The notes under the pieces: generated by a model | Told to the model about the DNA's origin: nothing | Seen by the model: the letters and a program-made list of their open reading frames with translations, nothing else | Databases searched by the model: none | Assembly (NCBI GenBank): GCA_030142905.1 | Contig: JASJOG010000106.1 | Span: 372,001 to 436,000 of the forward strand | DNA length: 64,000 bases | Reading direction: 5' to 3' | Source: Heliopora coerulea | Lineage: Eukaryota; Cnidaria; Anthozoa; Scleralcyonacea; Helioporidae | Program-made: the position numbers and the translations under genes | In this document: positions 49,546 through 61,489 of the stretch, in pieces | How positions within the stretch are numbered: position 1 is the first letter of the stretch | Layout: each line of letters begins with the position of its first letter

Positions 49546-50304
49546 TAAGATAACCCCGCCTTACGATCTCCCCGTTAATACGACCACCCCGTTAATACGA
49601 CACTTACACTCTTAATTAACACTGAATATTCATTTTAATTTTTATTAAACAGACAGAACATGATTAAATATGTTTTTGGGTCGTTTTATCTTTTTCTTGC
49701 CTTCTTTTTTCTGCCACTTTCCTCTGCTGTTCTCTTTTTGCCACATTCCATTTCGACTCTGACGGATAGGTTATTCGGGATGTCCAGGAAGTTGCTTAGC
49801 AAGTCAATGTTCATCTCCTGCCCCATAAATTTGTAAATGCATGGTATCTCCATTCCATATTCCCCGCCCCGATTGACACCTGTTCCAATAACTTTATCCT
49901 CTCCTTTACTTTTCGAACAGAAAGGAAATTCAAAATTGGCAAATAAACTTGCCAGAGTAATCTGCCAAGCTCAAACCGATTGGCTTAAATGTCGGAAAAA
50001 CCAACGGAAGCTTACAGATATCTTTAAACCTAAATAAATTTAAATAACTAATATAGGGGTTTATTATCAAGGTTATTCATCTCATTTAGTTAATTTTGTT
50101 GAGTTGTGTTCAGTTAATAAAATTTATTTGTGGATTATTTTGTGGTTTTAGCATTATGATAATTGAAATCTGACTCCGTTTGCCATGACGTCATTTAAAA
50201 AAGCATTTGTTACGTATCTGGTCCACCCCCGTTAATACGACCACCCCCTTAATACGACCAAATTTTTTCGGCCCAACGTTGGTCGTATTAACGGGGTTCC
50301 ACTG
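49546..50304. mobile_element. pogo/Tigger-like remnant (right palindrome arm)
   Basis: Mirror copy of 45569-46327, with the matching 66-aa frame on the plus strand at 49837-50037. Confidence 0.65.
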
Positions 50305-51103
50305 TAATCGATAATCTCATTTTGAATCCCGTAATAAAAAATCTTCGTTTCATACTACGATACTACGACTCAATCAATCCTTCCGTTCCGATTCACGTTC
50401 CGTTTGTATCAAGACAACCTGCTCACAGGTTCAATAGCAGAAGCACTGCTTAAGGTGGTGAAAGCTTAAAAGAACATTTCATACAAGTTTCTCTTACACG
50501 AACACATAAATTCAGCATTTTATCGACTAAGAAGACAAATTATAATGCAACAAATGGAACAAAATGACATGATTTTAAGCGGGTCAGTTTTTATCTTGCC
50601 AATCTTACGAAAATTTCATGTCAGTTCACGTGTGAAAAACGTATGGAGTTGGTATCATATCACATATGAAGTTTTTATTTACAAATGAAAACGGAACATT
50701 TTTACATTTAAGATACCTAATTCACATTTCCGATGACATGGTTCAAAATTTCAAATATGAAATTTTAGCATACAAAAAATGCGTTTCATATATGAAGTGA
50801 AAGATCTACATGTGAAAATTAATTTCAAATATAAAATTTTTACTTCACATATGGAATATATACATTTTCACAAATTAAGCCCCATTTTCCAATATAAAAG
50901 AGGAACCAAATTTTCCATAAGGATTGCCTTCGCATATTTCGACTCTTAATACTTTCCCGGCAGCATAAGACTTGTATTACTTTACTTTGGCTGACGCCAA
51001 AAAATTTTACCCGTCAAAGGAGAGAGCTTCCGCCACGAAAGAGCTATAACTATGAAAACCAAGATTGTAGTGACCCTTAGAAATGAAGGAGAAAAATTTT
51101 TAC

Positions 51104-51421
51104 CTCTTCGTTTGAGCCAAAACGTTTCATGGAGCCTGGAAGAAATCATTTTGCCACCATAATTTTTCTGGCAAAAAGTTGGTTTTTTCTTTAAGCATTC
51201 AAGACCCAGGATGCACATGCAGTCATCGTTGGTACAACCATCTTTCTCATGGCGCAAACATGGCGTCGTTTCCTCACCGCAAAGATCGCACTTGAAACCA
51301 AAATCGTATCTAATGCCTTTAAAGCTCGGATTATCAGACTGAATTCTCTTCATTACATCCTGAAGGGTGGACAACACATTCCTTGCAATATCAGTCCACG
51401 CATCTTCTTCCACATCATTAA
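51104..51421 (-). CDS. Inverted copy of the gene A Cys/His-rich exon
   Basis: Mirror of 44452-44769 with identical translation and splice sites, on the minus strand. Confidence 0.7.
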
Positions 51422-51533
51422 CTGAAAAGAAATGCGAAAACAGTACAACCTTTAACTCACTATTCCGTTCCTTGAGCAAAACGTTCCATTTTTACCAGTT
51501 TATATCATGAAGGAAAACCTCAGAGGTTCATAC

Positions 51534-52080
51534 CTGATATGGCGACCTGGACTCGAGATATATGCCTGACCAAAACCACGGAATACTCAATGCTATTTTC
51601 ACTCTTAAAAATACGGCAATAATTGCACAAAAATTCAGGCATTTCCACGTTGTCGTCGTCGTCTTCAACTTCACCCCGAGCCCATTTAAACAATTCTACC
51701 AGGAATCGCGTGAAAACTCCCAAGGGAATGGAATCACCACAAAAATTAATGTATAGTGATGGCTGCAGACAGGACGACAACATCTTATGAATGTCGCTCT
51801 CTTCCCTTCTTCTCGTCACCATGGAGGGAACCAGATAGACATCTCTTCTCCAGTGGCTGATTAAACCTACCCGAACCATCATATCCTTCAACGCTTTCTT
51901 CTGACTCTGTTTTACCAAAGGATTGGGAAGATTTTCGAAGGAGAGCACGCCTTTCTCCGTCAGGTTTTTCCATGCGAGTGAATGAGCTGTCGGACACGAC
52001 CAATCTGGGGCAACGATGAGTACCTCCGTAAACAGCTTTACAAGCCACGCTGCATCAAGAACAACCAGGTCCCTAAGGGC
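51534..52080 (-). pseudogene. Inverted, 5'-truncated copy of the gene A COR exon
   Basis: Mirror of 43793-44339. The copy begins in mid-COR (LRDLVVLDAAWLVKLF), where the palindrome arm ends. Upstream, toward higher coordinates, the frame runs into the unrelated 222-bp palindrome, so ankyrin and Roc parts are absent and no functional gene is likely. Confidence 0.8.
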
Positions 52081-52299
52081 CAGTGTCGTGGTGATGTGAC
52101 AGAATGTTTGTTGTGGAGGGGTTAGCACGCTCTTTGCCAGTAAGGGCTGAGATACCCAAGTGATCGGCAATCCGTGTGTGGAGAAGTCGACTTCTCCACA
52201 CACGGATTGCCGATCACTTGGGTATCTCAGCCCTTACTGGCAAAGAGCGTGCTAACCCCTCCACAACAAACATTCTGTCACATCACCACGACACTGGCC
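52078..52299. repeat. 222-bp perfect palindrome without spacer
   Basis: Perfect inverted symmetry about GTCGAC, centred between 52188 and 52189 (pairs sum to 104377). Its left edge coincides with the outer edge of the 8.3-kb palindrome. Confidence 0.95.
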
Positions 52300-52668
52300 A
52301 TCCCACTACATCAGATGACTTCACCATCCTCTCTCACTCCTCTTCATCTGTCACTCATGAACTCCTCATCAGAGAAAGCTTACTCATTCACAAACTCAAT
52401 CCTACCCTCAACTCACAATCAAGCACAATTTCTCTTTCCTTATTCTGATTGCCTTTGCCCTCTTCACCACCTCTGACATCTCATCACTTCCTATTTCCTC
52501 TCAAACGCCAAATTTATGCTAATTAGCTTTGTAATAATATTACAGTGATTGTCTCATCGTCTTTTTCTCATTCTCTGACGATGTTGCGTCTTAAGCAACG
52601 AAACATTAGATCCTAATAAACCTTTTGACACAAATATGCCTGTCTTAAGAATTTTTTGCTGGGCCTTG
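52300..52668 (+). mobile_element. Probable Penelope-like tail with a hammerhead-like motif
   Basis: No gene. CTGACGA (52575-52581), a GTTGC/GCAAC stem and GAAAC (52600-52604) resemble the catalytic core of the hammerhead ribozymes known from Penelope-like elements, with one extra T before the stem. CTCCTCATCAGAGAAAGC-like and AGCAACGAAACATTAG text recalls the similar tail at about 20983. It directly precedes copy B. Confidence 0.4.
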
Positions 52669-52996
52669 ATTTTAATCTGTCATTGGGGGAAAAACATCTA
52701 TCTGGTTCCATCCATGGTGACTAAAAGATGGGAGGAGAGCGAAATTAAGAAAGTGTTGTCGTCGAGTTTGCAGCCGTCACTGTACCTTACTTTTAAAAGT
52801 GATACCATTCCACTTGGGCTATACACGCGAGTCCTTGTGGAAGTATTGAAATGGGCACGTGATGACGTCGAACACGACGATGTGGAAATGCCTGAATTTC
52901 ACTGCAATTGCTGTCGCGTTTTCAAGTGTGAAAACAGCATTAAATATTCCGTGATTCTGATCCGCCATGTGACTAGAATCCAGTTTGCAATATCGC
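52669..52996 (+). pseudogene. Roco-type gene B, 3' part of the COR exon
   Basis: It resumes in mid-COR (HWGKNIYLVPSMVTKRWEES, PLGLYTRVLVEVLKWARDD), clearly homologous to gene A but diverged, so it is an older paralogue and not part of the recent palindrome. The 5' part of the domain is missing, replaced by repeat sequence. The donor after ATATCGC is GTGTGA, weaker than the one in copy A. Confidence 0.75.
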
Positions 52997-53141
52997 GTGT
53001 GAATGTCTGGTTCTTAACTTCATGTGGAAACAATTTAAAGTTGTGCCAAATAGAGTATTTTAAAGCTTCTTCAAAAAACTTAAAAATTCATTTTTATTTG
53101 TTTTATTTATTTGTTTGTTTGTTTATTCATTTATTTTTTAG

Positions 53142-53450
53142 TTAACGACCTGAAGATTGAAAGTAAGGACATTGCAAGGAGTGTCTTGTCCGCCCTTCAT
53201 CTTGCAATGACAAAAGTTCAGTCCTTTCCAAGCCATCAAGGTGTAAGATACGAGTTTGGTTTGAAATGTGATCTTTGCCTGGAAGAAAAGACACCATGTT
53301 TGAGGCATGAAAAAGAAGCTTGTACTGACGACGACTGCGCATGCATTCTAAGTCTTGAATGCTTAAAGAAAGAATTTGCTGTATGTCCAAAAAACCGTAC
53401 AGGCAAGATTTTTTCGAAGCTTTATAAAACATTTTGGGTAAATGTCACAG
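53142..53450 (+). CDS. Roco-type gene B, Cys/His-rich exon
   Basis: The acceptor TTTTTTAG|TTAACG and donor CACAG|GTAAGA frame the exon. It encodes DIARSVLSALHLAMTK, then CDLCLEEKTPCLRHEKEAC and CACILSLECLKKE. All cysteines and the histidine of the copy A module are kept despite sequence divergence elsewhere. Confidence 0.72.
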
Positions 53451-54057
53451 GTAAGAAAATGTGTTTTTTCTCTGAATTATAAGAAACTTTTGTGGTGAAA
53501 TGAAGAGATTAGATGAATTAAATAGGAATTTGTGGAAGTGCATCCAGAAAAATCTATGTCGAATTTGCTTCGGGTCTCCTGGGTACCGCTTTCCAACAAA
53601 ACTTGTTTGATTTCATTTGTGTGAGTTGTGAAGGTGTGATTATTGTCCGTTGATGTACATACAGCAACAAAAGTTTCAGATGTAATTTTATAATCTTCCA
53701 TATCATTCTCTTGGTGAGTCAAAGCCAGCGAGGATTCCTGTCACTACATAATACTACATAATACTACATATAAATAATAGCATGGTCGGTCAACATTGAT
53801 AATGGTCCTGTCAATGAAGTAGTCTTTATCAACCTTAAACAGCTTTTGACAGCATCAGCAACAATATTGTTATACGTAAGCATAAAAATTATGGTAATGA
53901 CCAAGCTATTAATACAGTGTGAAGATAGGTGGTTGAATTCAACAATCAGCGCTTTTTGTGTATGCTCTATTTACATCCAGTTGAAAATGCTCGTAGGCAA
54001 TTTCGGCGGCAATCTTGGAACGGAGACTTCATTGTAAGAAACTTCTTTATTCAACAG

Positions 54058-54112
54058 GTACTGACTCCGGAAAAGGTTTACCTATTGAGGAAGACACTGG
54101 CTCCAAAGAGAC
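54058..54112 (+). CDS. Roco-type gene B, possible short linker exon
   Basis: Between ATTCAACAG and a GAGTAAG-like donor the phase-compatible reading is GTDSGKGLPIEEDTGSKET, a plausible flexible linker. It is supported only by splice-like edges and phase. Confidence 0.35.
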
Positions 54113-54632
54113 GAGTAAGCATGTTTCTTTTACTCCATGTGTTCTCTCCAGATCCATATAATCATAAACTAGTCTGATACTTCTCGAAATGTCGATTATT
54201 TTTTTGGCTTCCTCCATTGGAGAAGTATGCTCCAAACCATTAACTTATACTAATATTGCAAAATTGCATAACTAGTCACTTTCCTTTATAAAGTAAACGC
54301 TTTATGTAAATGAAATCAACTGGCAATTGACTAATGCTTTATACAATTATTCTGATCTGGACTAATTCGATATGATTCTGAGGAAACGGTTTGAACCAAT
54401 ATTTTCTCATACTTATTCAATTTTTGACATGTTTTTATTTTTTGTCAGTAAGTAGAGCTCTCTGAATGGCTATTCTAATTTTCATGAAGCATAATGGTTA
54501 ATTATTAGTAAGTAAATTGGTTACTTAGAAGACGAAGAGTTCAGTTTGAACTGGGATAATCAGATGGAATGGATAATTCATAATTTTCCCAAACTTCCGA
54601 TTCTAGTTTGAACGCTTGCTTGATTTTGGTAG

Positions 54633-54937
54633 AGAATGAAGACAAACAAAGACCACCTGATCATCTCCAACCACAAGAAATTGTTCCAATAGCACAAAGA
54701 ATTCCCGGCAAGTGGCAGGAGTTAGCCAGCCTGACAAAGCTGTTTGAACCTCATGAGATTGGCGATATCGCTTGCTCCCGGGGTAATGAGAATGAAAGTC
54801 GGAAAGCTTTGAACATGCTTAGGTTATACATTGAAAGAGAAGGCACCAGACAAAAGTTAGCTGATGCACTTAAGAAGCTCAAAATTTCCTCTCTTGCCCA
54901 AGATGTCTTCTCTGGATATTTTATCAGTGATCAATAA
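54633..54937 (+). CDS. Roco-type gene B, death-domain exon
   Basis: After the acceptor TTTTGGTAG the exon encodes a death domain: VPIAQRIPGKWQELASLTKL, FEPHEIGDIAC, KALNMLRLYIEREGTRQKLA, LADALKKLKISSLAQDV. The W, the amphipathic helices and the closing L..AL..... pattern fit. The domain mediates homotypic assembly in apoptosis and immune signalling. The protein ends SGYFISDQ and stops at 54937. ANK-Roc-COR-death is the order seen in DAP kinase after its kinase domain, so copies A and B belong to a related signalling family. Confidence 0.8.
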
Positions 54938-55012
54938 ATGGATTTTAAATACTTAATTTATTTTTAGAAATACAATTTGATGTAAAAAGTACTTTAAGTG
55001 ATTAATTTTTGA

Positions 55013-55262
55013 CATGTTTGAGGAAGTTGATCGTCCAGGTTAGTGTAGTCTTGAGAAAGACTGTTGGTTGAAGTGACTGACGTCTCGACAGCCTTAGCGG
55101 CGGTCATTAGTGCCGCTAAGGCTGTCGCTAAGGCTGTCGAAACGTCAGTCACTTCAACCAACAGTCTTTCTCAGCCGCTAAGGCTGTCGAAACGTCAGTC
55201 ACTTCAACCAACAGTCTTTCTCAAGACTACACTAACCTGGACGATCAACGTCCTCAAACATG
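55013..55262. repeat. Fold-back repeat with an internal ~50-bp tandem
   Basis: The sequence from TGTTTGAGGAAGTTGATCG to TTAGCGGC (about 55013-55097) is largely the reverse complement of about 55173-55262. Between them GCCGCTAAGGCTGTCG-type units repeat directly, each followed by AAACGTCAGTCACTTCAACC. Likely an end of a Penelope-like or related element. Confidence 0.7.
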
Positions 55263-58200
55263 TCACGACTCTCCCAGGTTCAAACCATTTACTTTACTTG
55301 ATTAATTTTTAGTAAGATGTGATAACATTTTCTCCAATCTTGGAACAAGCAAGTTAAACTGTGCAGTTTAGAACAATCACCGTCCAGTTGTATGAACTTA
55401 ATTTAACATTCGAGGTAATTCCACATCTTGTTTTCAACATATATTAAATACAGCATGTTTGTTTTGTTTTGAGTACAATTTTATCCATTCAGTATAATGA
55501 TTTTATGATGTGGCTGAGCCTTGTTTTTTTTGGGCTTTTTTCGGTCCTTGTGCAAAATCCGGCATGACAATTGGTTGCTGAACGGTGCGATATTTTACCA
55601 TGTTGGACTGGCTGGGCCAAAACGGTTTTTATTCCGGACCGGTGCGTTTTGGCAAGAAAATCCCGAGCTTATTTTAATGAAATTTACGGAGAATTAATTA
55701 TATCTACGTTGAAATATTTTGGACAATAAAACGTGCTGGGACTCTAGTGCAGTTTTTGTTAAAGTTGTAATTATATAAAAGTACGATAAACAATGGTCAA
55801 CTGGAAGACACAAGAAGCAAAGCGAGCAAGTTAGGTGAATATTTATATTAATTTTGTGCTGTAGGGGCTGCGCAAAGTTAAACCCGAGTAAAAAAAAAGA
55901 AATGAGAAAAACAATAAATTGATTCCTAATCTTTCCGCTTGATATTTTACAGCAGCGTATCAGGTTAACTAAAAATATATTCCGTTTTCGTTTCACTAGT
56001 GTCGGGGACTGGGCCATAGAAATACACACGTAATTAGCGCATGAAGAAGGGTGTGTCAAGCATAGTAGTCTTCTTGTGAAGTGTGTTGTCTACATTAGCA
56101 ATAAAATCTTCAAAATTAGTGATTTGCCCTGAATACATTCTTGGGAGGCGAAGAATTCAGGACACTAGTATAAGTCAGCGCATGCGCCTGGATTTATCAG
56201 ATTGTGTGAAGTTGCTAAACATTGATCGGATATGAATATATTAAATATAGGAAAGTTGACGAAATTAACACAGTTAGGTCAGTTGGTCATTCATCGAGGC
56301 CCAAAATGCCAAAGGGAATAACCAACCTCGCCACCGTGGTGGAGGTAACTGTCTTTATTCTTGGGAGGTTTTCCACCGATTTCCGCGTTCAAAAACTGCT
56401 TTTTTATTTGTTTCGAACAAATTACGCATGTCTCGTTCAGATGCTGGCAAGTAGCATAAAGTTTCAATTTGTTGACTCAAACTGATTGTAGTCCAGCGGG
56501 TGAATACATTGAAGATAATGGGTTAAAACAATCAGGAAAAACAATACTAGCACTTCTGTTATTTTCAAACTGAAATGTTTCACATGAGTGCGTGGTGTTA
56601 TACATGCGGACAACGATAATTGCGACTTGAAATGAAAATTCAGACGTTGTCTGTTCTTTGAATAGAAGACGGGTGTATTGATCAAAATTTCTGCTTTAAG
56701 TCTCTCGGGCGGAGTAAGACTTACATTATTTTACTCGGGCTAACGCAAGACGATTTTGCTTCTCAAAGGGGGAGATCCCGCCTCGAAACAATCAATGGAG
56801 TAACTGGGACATTTCTAGTGTTAGGGAGAGGCCTTGAAGGTCCCAGCTCAGCAAATTTGGGTGCTAACGTCTAGTACAGATTTTAAGGAATGTCTCTTGA
56901 ACAACCAAATATGTCATCTTGGACACTTGAAATTGAGGAAATCTCCAACTTTATAGAGGTTAATGACTACATTACTTGACAAGTTCGGGTGGCCTTAGGG
57001 AGACTGGGTTCCCCTCAGGCCACCCGGTGAGTTACGTCAGTGATCGCAATACAGTTTGTCGTGACCTTCTTGCTGCTTCGTGAAACAGAGCAACTTTAGT
57101 AAATTAATAAAGCATTTATGTAACGCTTAAGGGTTATGAATAAGAAAATTGTTTGAAGAAAGTTTTAGGTTCATTTGTTGGTTTTTAAATTGTTCAATGG
57201 CAAAATGGTCATCATCAGAGAAAGTGAATGCATTGGATTTATTAACATGATCACGTTCTTTTATTATGCATTACTCAAATGACGGTAATACTGGTCAGTT
57301 TTACCAAAATCCTCTAAACTTAGTTCAAGATCTCGTTTGGGTTTTCCAATGTACCACGGTTATCAAAATCACTTAATCCCCTTAAGGCTAATTTCCATTC
57401 GGCCTAAAAAGTCGCGCGGGCAACAAGTCTAGTGTGAAAAAGTTGACTTGAAAAAGTCAACTTTTCCGCTCGACATTTTACGTCAACCAATACTAGCTAA
57501 TCGACACAAAGAACGACATCGCCCTCGCGACTGTTTACACGCAGTGGAAATCGGCCTTCAGGCAGACACTTTGTACCAAAGCTTGATTTCCGCAAGGGGA
57601 ATTTTTCGTGGGGACGAAACTTCCTTTTCGTTTTACGAGCTTTAAAGTGAAACTAATTAGAATTAATTGAAAAATTAATTAAGTAAAAAATTGTTTTGAT
57701 GGGTAAAACAGTCAAGGTTGGTCAGTGGAGGAAGCGACAGGTTAAGACAAACACCTCGCTTAAGACGGTCACCTTAGGTCACTTTTGGTCCTCCTATACA
57801 GCGTATACACTTGACCTCATAGAAGTCATGTTCGCGTTCCTTAACAAAAGAATTTGATCACCTGCTTTTGTTTGGTATGCAAACATGCCCGCCATACGCG
57901 CTATGTTCTTGGCAGATGTTCCAGTAAATCGTGTCAATCAGGTTGGGTGTGGTATTTCCCCATTTCGGTAATGTCGTAAAATACATCATCAGGGCAGGGG
58001 TGGGCGTGGGAGTGGGGTCAAAGGTGGAATGACGGCTTCTCATACACTTGAAATTCTCTTGTTAATTGGTCAAGTACTTGACTCACAATCCAGCTGCGAG
58101 TAACATTGCGTGTCAAATGCCATAGTAACGTGGAATCATTTGTTATGTTTGTTTTCTTTTTTAAACTGACATTTTGCGTTACTTTGCCGATGGTAGTCGG

Positions 58201-58930
58201 TAAGTATTTGTTAAACTGTCAGCTTATAATAGAACACAGTAACCTCTTTCGTCTTTTCAATAGAACGAGTCACATCTTCACGCATGTTATTTTGTGAATG
58301 GCGTTTGGCAACGGTGTTCATTTAACGATGACCACAAGGGAAAATCCGTGCAACCAGATTGGAGAAGAAAGGATTTTTAATTTCCAAGCTGGAAATTTTA
58401 ATCTCATCTTGGTCTCCTGGACTCATCCCCACCTTCTGGGACGTATGATAGCGCGAAAGAGCATCGTCAGGGCTGCGTTCCGCGACTGGGCTTACAATGG
58501 AAAAACTACCAGGTCCGATACTTGCCTACCTGTGATGGGAGACGCAGGGGTGTAGTTTTCCAGTGTGATTAGGTGTTGTTTTGTGGAGTGATTAGTTACG
58601 ATAAACTGTTTTATAATATCAGTTAAATTAGATCAATCTTAATCACTATTGTCCAGTATCAGCCATTCCAACAATGCGTGGCAAAAGTATTTGATGTGAC
58701 TCATATTTAAAAGTATTTGATGGGGTGCCTAAATGTCCAGGCGAAAAATCAGCGAGGGGGAAATAGGTTAAATTCCTCTTCTCACAATAAAGACGTTTGT
58801 TCGCTAGTTCAATAATCACGAGTTGAAATGGGAAAAAAGTAATGTGCTCCAAAATGTGGAGGGGTGCATTTACTTTCCCCTGCTTCCGAGCTCCACTGTC
58901 CATTAACAATTTAACTACAAAATTCGAATA
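55263..58930. other. Gene-free stretch
   Basis: No gene is supported. A 12-bp hairpin (AAAAGTTGACTT and its complement around 57437-57464) lies in MITE-like DNA at about 57375-57560. Other open frames are short and featureless. Confidence 0.45.
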
Positions 58931-59476
58931 CAGTAGAATTCCGAAAGTAAGCGTCCCACCTCCCCTCCTCTCAAAAGTAACAGCAGACTTGCCATACCTC
59001 TAAGATTTGCCAAAAGTAGCAGTCCCCGCGAAAGTAGCAGTGCTCACAAATGTAGCTTTCCCCCGCGAAAGTACTGGGCTATTGGTTATCTTGCTACCTT
59101 AAGGGCAAGTTCAGTAACTGCTAGTTAATGAACAGCTGTAACTTCTGGCTTTAACTTAACAGCAGTAACGGCTGAACTTTCTTAGAGAAGGATTACAATT
59201 AAGATAAAAATCATAAATGTTTTTTGGAAAGCTCTCCTTCAATAAGTTACCTTTTTAAAAACCATTCAATTCAAAATGAAGCAAATATAATGCAAAACAA
59301 ATCAGTTCGGAATCAAACTACATGTCTTTGGGTGATAAATGCATTAAGACTAACGCAATTGCATTTTTCCGCATTTCAATCATCCAAAAATAATAACCTT
59401 GCCCCGAAAGTAGCAGCCCTTAAAAAAACTTCTTAACCAAAAAGTATTGGGAGCATTTAGTTTTGGAATTCTACGG
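58931..59476. mobile_element. TA-flanked MITE (Tc1/mariner type)
   Basis: CAGTAGAATTCCGAAAGTA at the left and its imperfect inverse CCRTAGAATTCCAAAA at the right are flanked by TA (58929-58930 and 59477-59478). The interior has GTAGCAGT-type repeats and no coding. Confidence 0.65.
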
Positions 59477-59774
59477 TAGACTTAGACTTGATTCTGGAAC
59501 AGTCATGCTAACTGCATAGTAACATAACGTTAAGAACTTTTTTGTAAATGTCTTCCCTACATTCGTTATTTGGTTGTTTTCAAAGTTTTTTGGTAGGCTT
59601 TACTCATCACCAGAAAAATATCCACCACTATTCACCGACATGTAAGTGGATAATTAACTACCTTTTATTGTAATACCTTCATAAAATGTACTTTTAAAAC
59701 ACTTGGGGGTCCTTTGGGTAAAACTCGGTACTTCTAAGGTGGCGACTGAGATTCCCTTGCGGTAGGGGTTAAAG

Positions 59775-60755
59775 ACCGTGACAGGGTGCTAAACTACGTA
59801 GGCCAGTGGAGATTTTGGAAAACCATTTTGAGTTTTCTGGCCATAGACTTTTGTGAAATATCTCTCTGCACACAACTAAAGTAAAATCGTTTGGCGACGT
59901 TGATGTAATTCCCGTACACTCGACAAAAAATCTGGGCTCCTGGTTCGACTCGCACATGGATATGGCAACGCATATAACAAAGACCTGTGGTAGTGCATTC
60001 TTTTATCTGTATAATATCCGACACATACGAAAATACCATACTAGAGAATGTACTGAGAAACTGATTCATGCATTTATAACCAGTAGGTTAGACTATTGCA
60101 ACAGTCTCCTCTATAGAGTTCCCGACCATCACATGCAAAAACTTCAACATGTCATGAATGCCAGTGCGCGATTGATCTTCTGCGCACCTAAACACTGTCA
60201 TATTACGCCGCTCCTTCAGCAACTTCACTGGTTGCCTATCCGCCTACTTATCGAGTTTAAAATCCTTTTGATCACCTTTAAAGTACTCCAGGGCTCAGCT
60301 CCTAAATATCTCATTGATTTAATTTCTGTTTTACCGCCATCCCGCTATGATTTACGGCGAAATGACAAGGGAATTCTTCTGAGCACCCAAAAGCGTTTCA
60401 CAAAAGTTACCACGGGAGATCGATCCTTCATGGCGCAGCGCCACGGCTTTGGAACAGTCTTCCCGTAAGCATTAGATCACCTTGCACCAAAAGTGATTTT
60501 AAACAGAAACTTAAGACATTTTTATCCAGCAAGGCATTTTGTTAGTACAATCAGTTTATATTTAGATTTTATATAGTTTTTCTGCAAATTATTTTTCTTA
60601 TAGCCAATTGTAAATAGTGTAGTTTTCGTCTTTGATTCCATAGTAATTGTAAATAGGTTCTTATTTTTGTATTTACTGTAATGTTTGTAATGCTCATTTG
60701 ATTATTTTTATAGAAAATGCGCAATATAGATATTAAATATTATTATTAAATATCA
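59775..60755 (+). mobile_element. CR1/L2-like LINE, 3' fragment
   Basis: The 5' end is truncated. The frame (DVDVIPVHSTKNLGSWFDSH, FITSRLDYCNSLLYRVP, LQHVMNASARLI, HITPLLQQLHWLPI) matches the region downstream of the reverse-transcriptase catalytic core in CR1/L2-type elements. A frameshift near 60435 moves the last part (APRLWNSLPVSIRS...) to another frame that ends at 60546. A TATTATTAAATAT tail closes the element. Confidence 0.78.
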
Positions 60756-61489
60756 TCGTTTCGGAAGATTTTCCCCGAGTTAATAATTCCCACATGAGGG
60801 AGGAGTTCAACTTCCCTAACAGAGGAGCTTATGATCGTTGACAAGATTGACCAAATGAAATTTTTTTGCAAAAGGTCACAAAAAACCCATAAAAGAATCA
60901 GTTTTAAAACTGTAGATTTACGAAATAACAATGCTTTTAAAGTATGAAAGATACAAAAGTCGAAAAATGGTTATAATTTGAAGTACTTACGAGGTGAGTC
61001 CTTTAAAAGTTCCCGCCACAAACCAAAAATTTTCAAAAGGACGAAAAGAGGCTTACGCTGCCGTCATGGCAACGGAGTTCGGCCCAATAAAAAAACTGCG
61101 AACGAGGTTTGAAGGACAAAATGGCACGTGTTTTACCAGTTGAGAAATATGTCGTTTTGAAGAAAAATTAAGATCCGAAGTATGTAACGGGCTCGAAAAC
61201 GGTTATCGATAAGGTACGTAAATGAATAAATTAGTTTAAATATCTCCAAAATAGTCGAAAAGGTGTCAAAAATCGGCAGCGATAGATCACAGTTGTTCAT
61301 CAATATCAAACGATAAATTACAATCTTTAACAAAATTTATTTAACAACAACGTAGGAAAAGAAGCTGAAGGAAAATCGGAAATCCGAAAACGTTTATAAA
61401 AAATAGAATGACCGGTTAATAAATTTGCAGTATCATCGAGCAATATTCGAACAAGCAAAACTGAAAATCTTGACAAAGTGAGAGATACA
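60756..61489. other. Gene-free stretch
   Basis: AT-rich, no supported feature. It may include the 3' part of the Penelope-like element to its right. Confidence 0.4.

Larger units (their letters stand above)
43793..52080. repeat. 8.3-kb near-perfect palindrome
   Basis: Left arm 43793-47754 and right arm 48119-52080 are reverse complements with paired coordinates summing to 95873. They were identical wherever I compared them, including three matching open frames. A spacer of about 364 bp lies between. Outside the arms, the sequence continues as COR coding on the left and as a second, small palindrome on the right. Confidence 0.95.
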
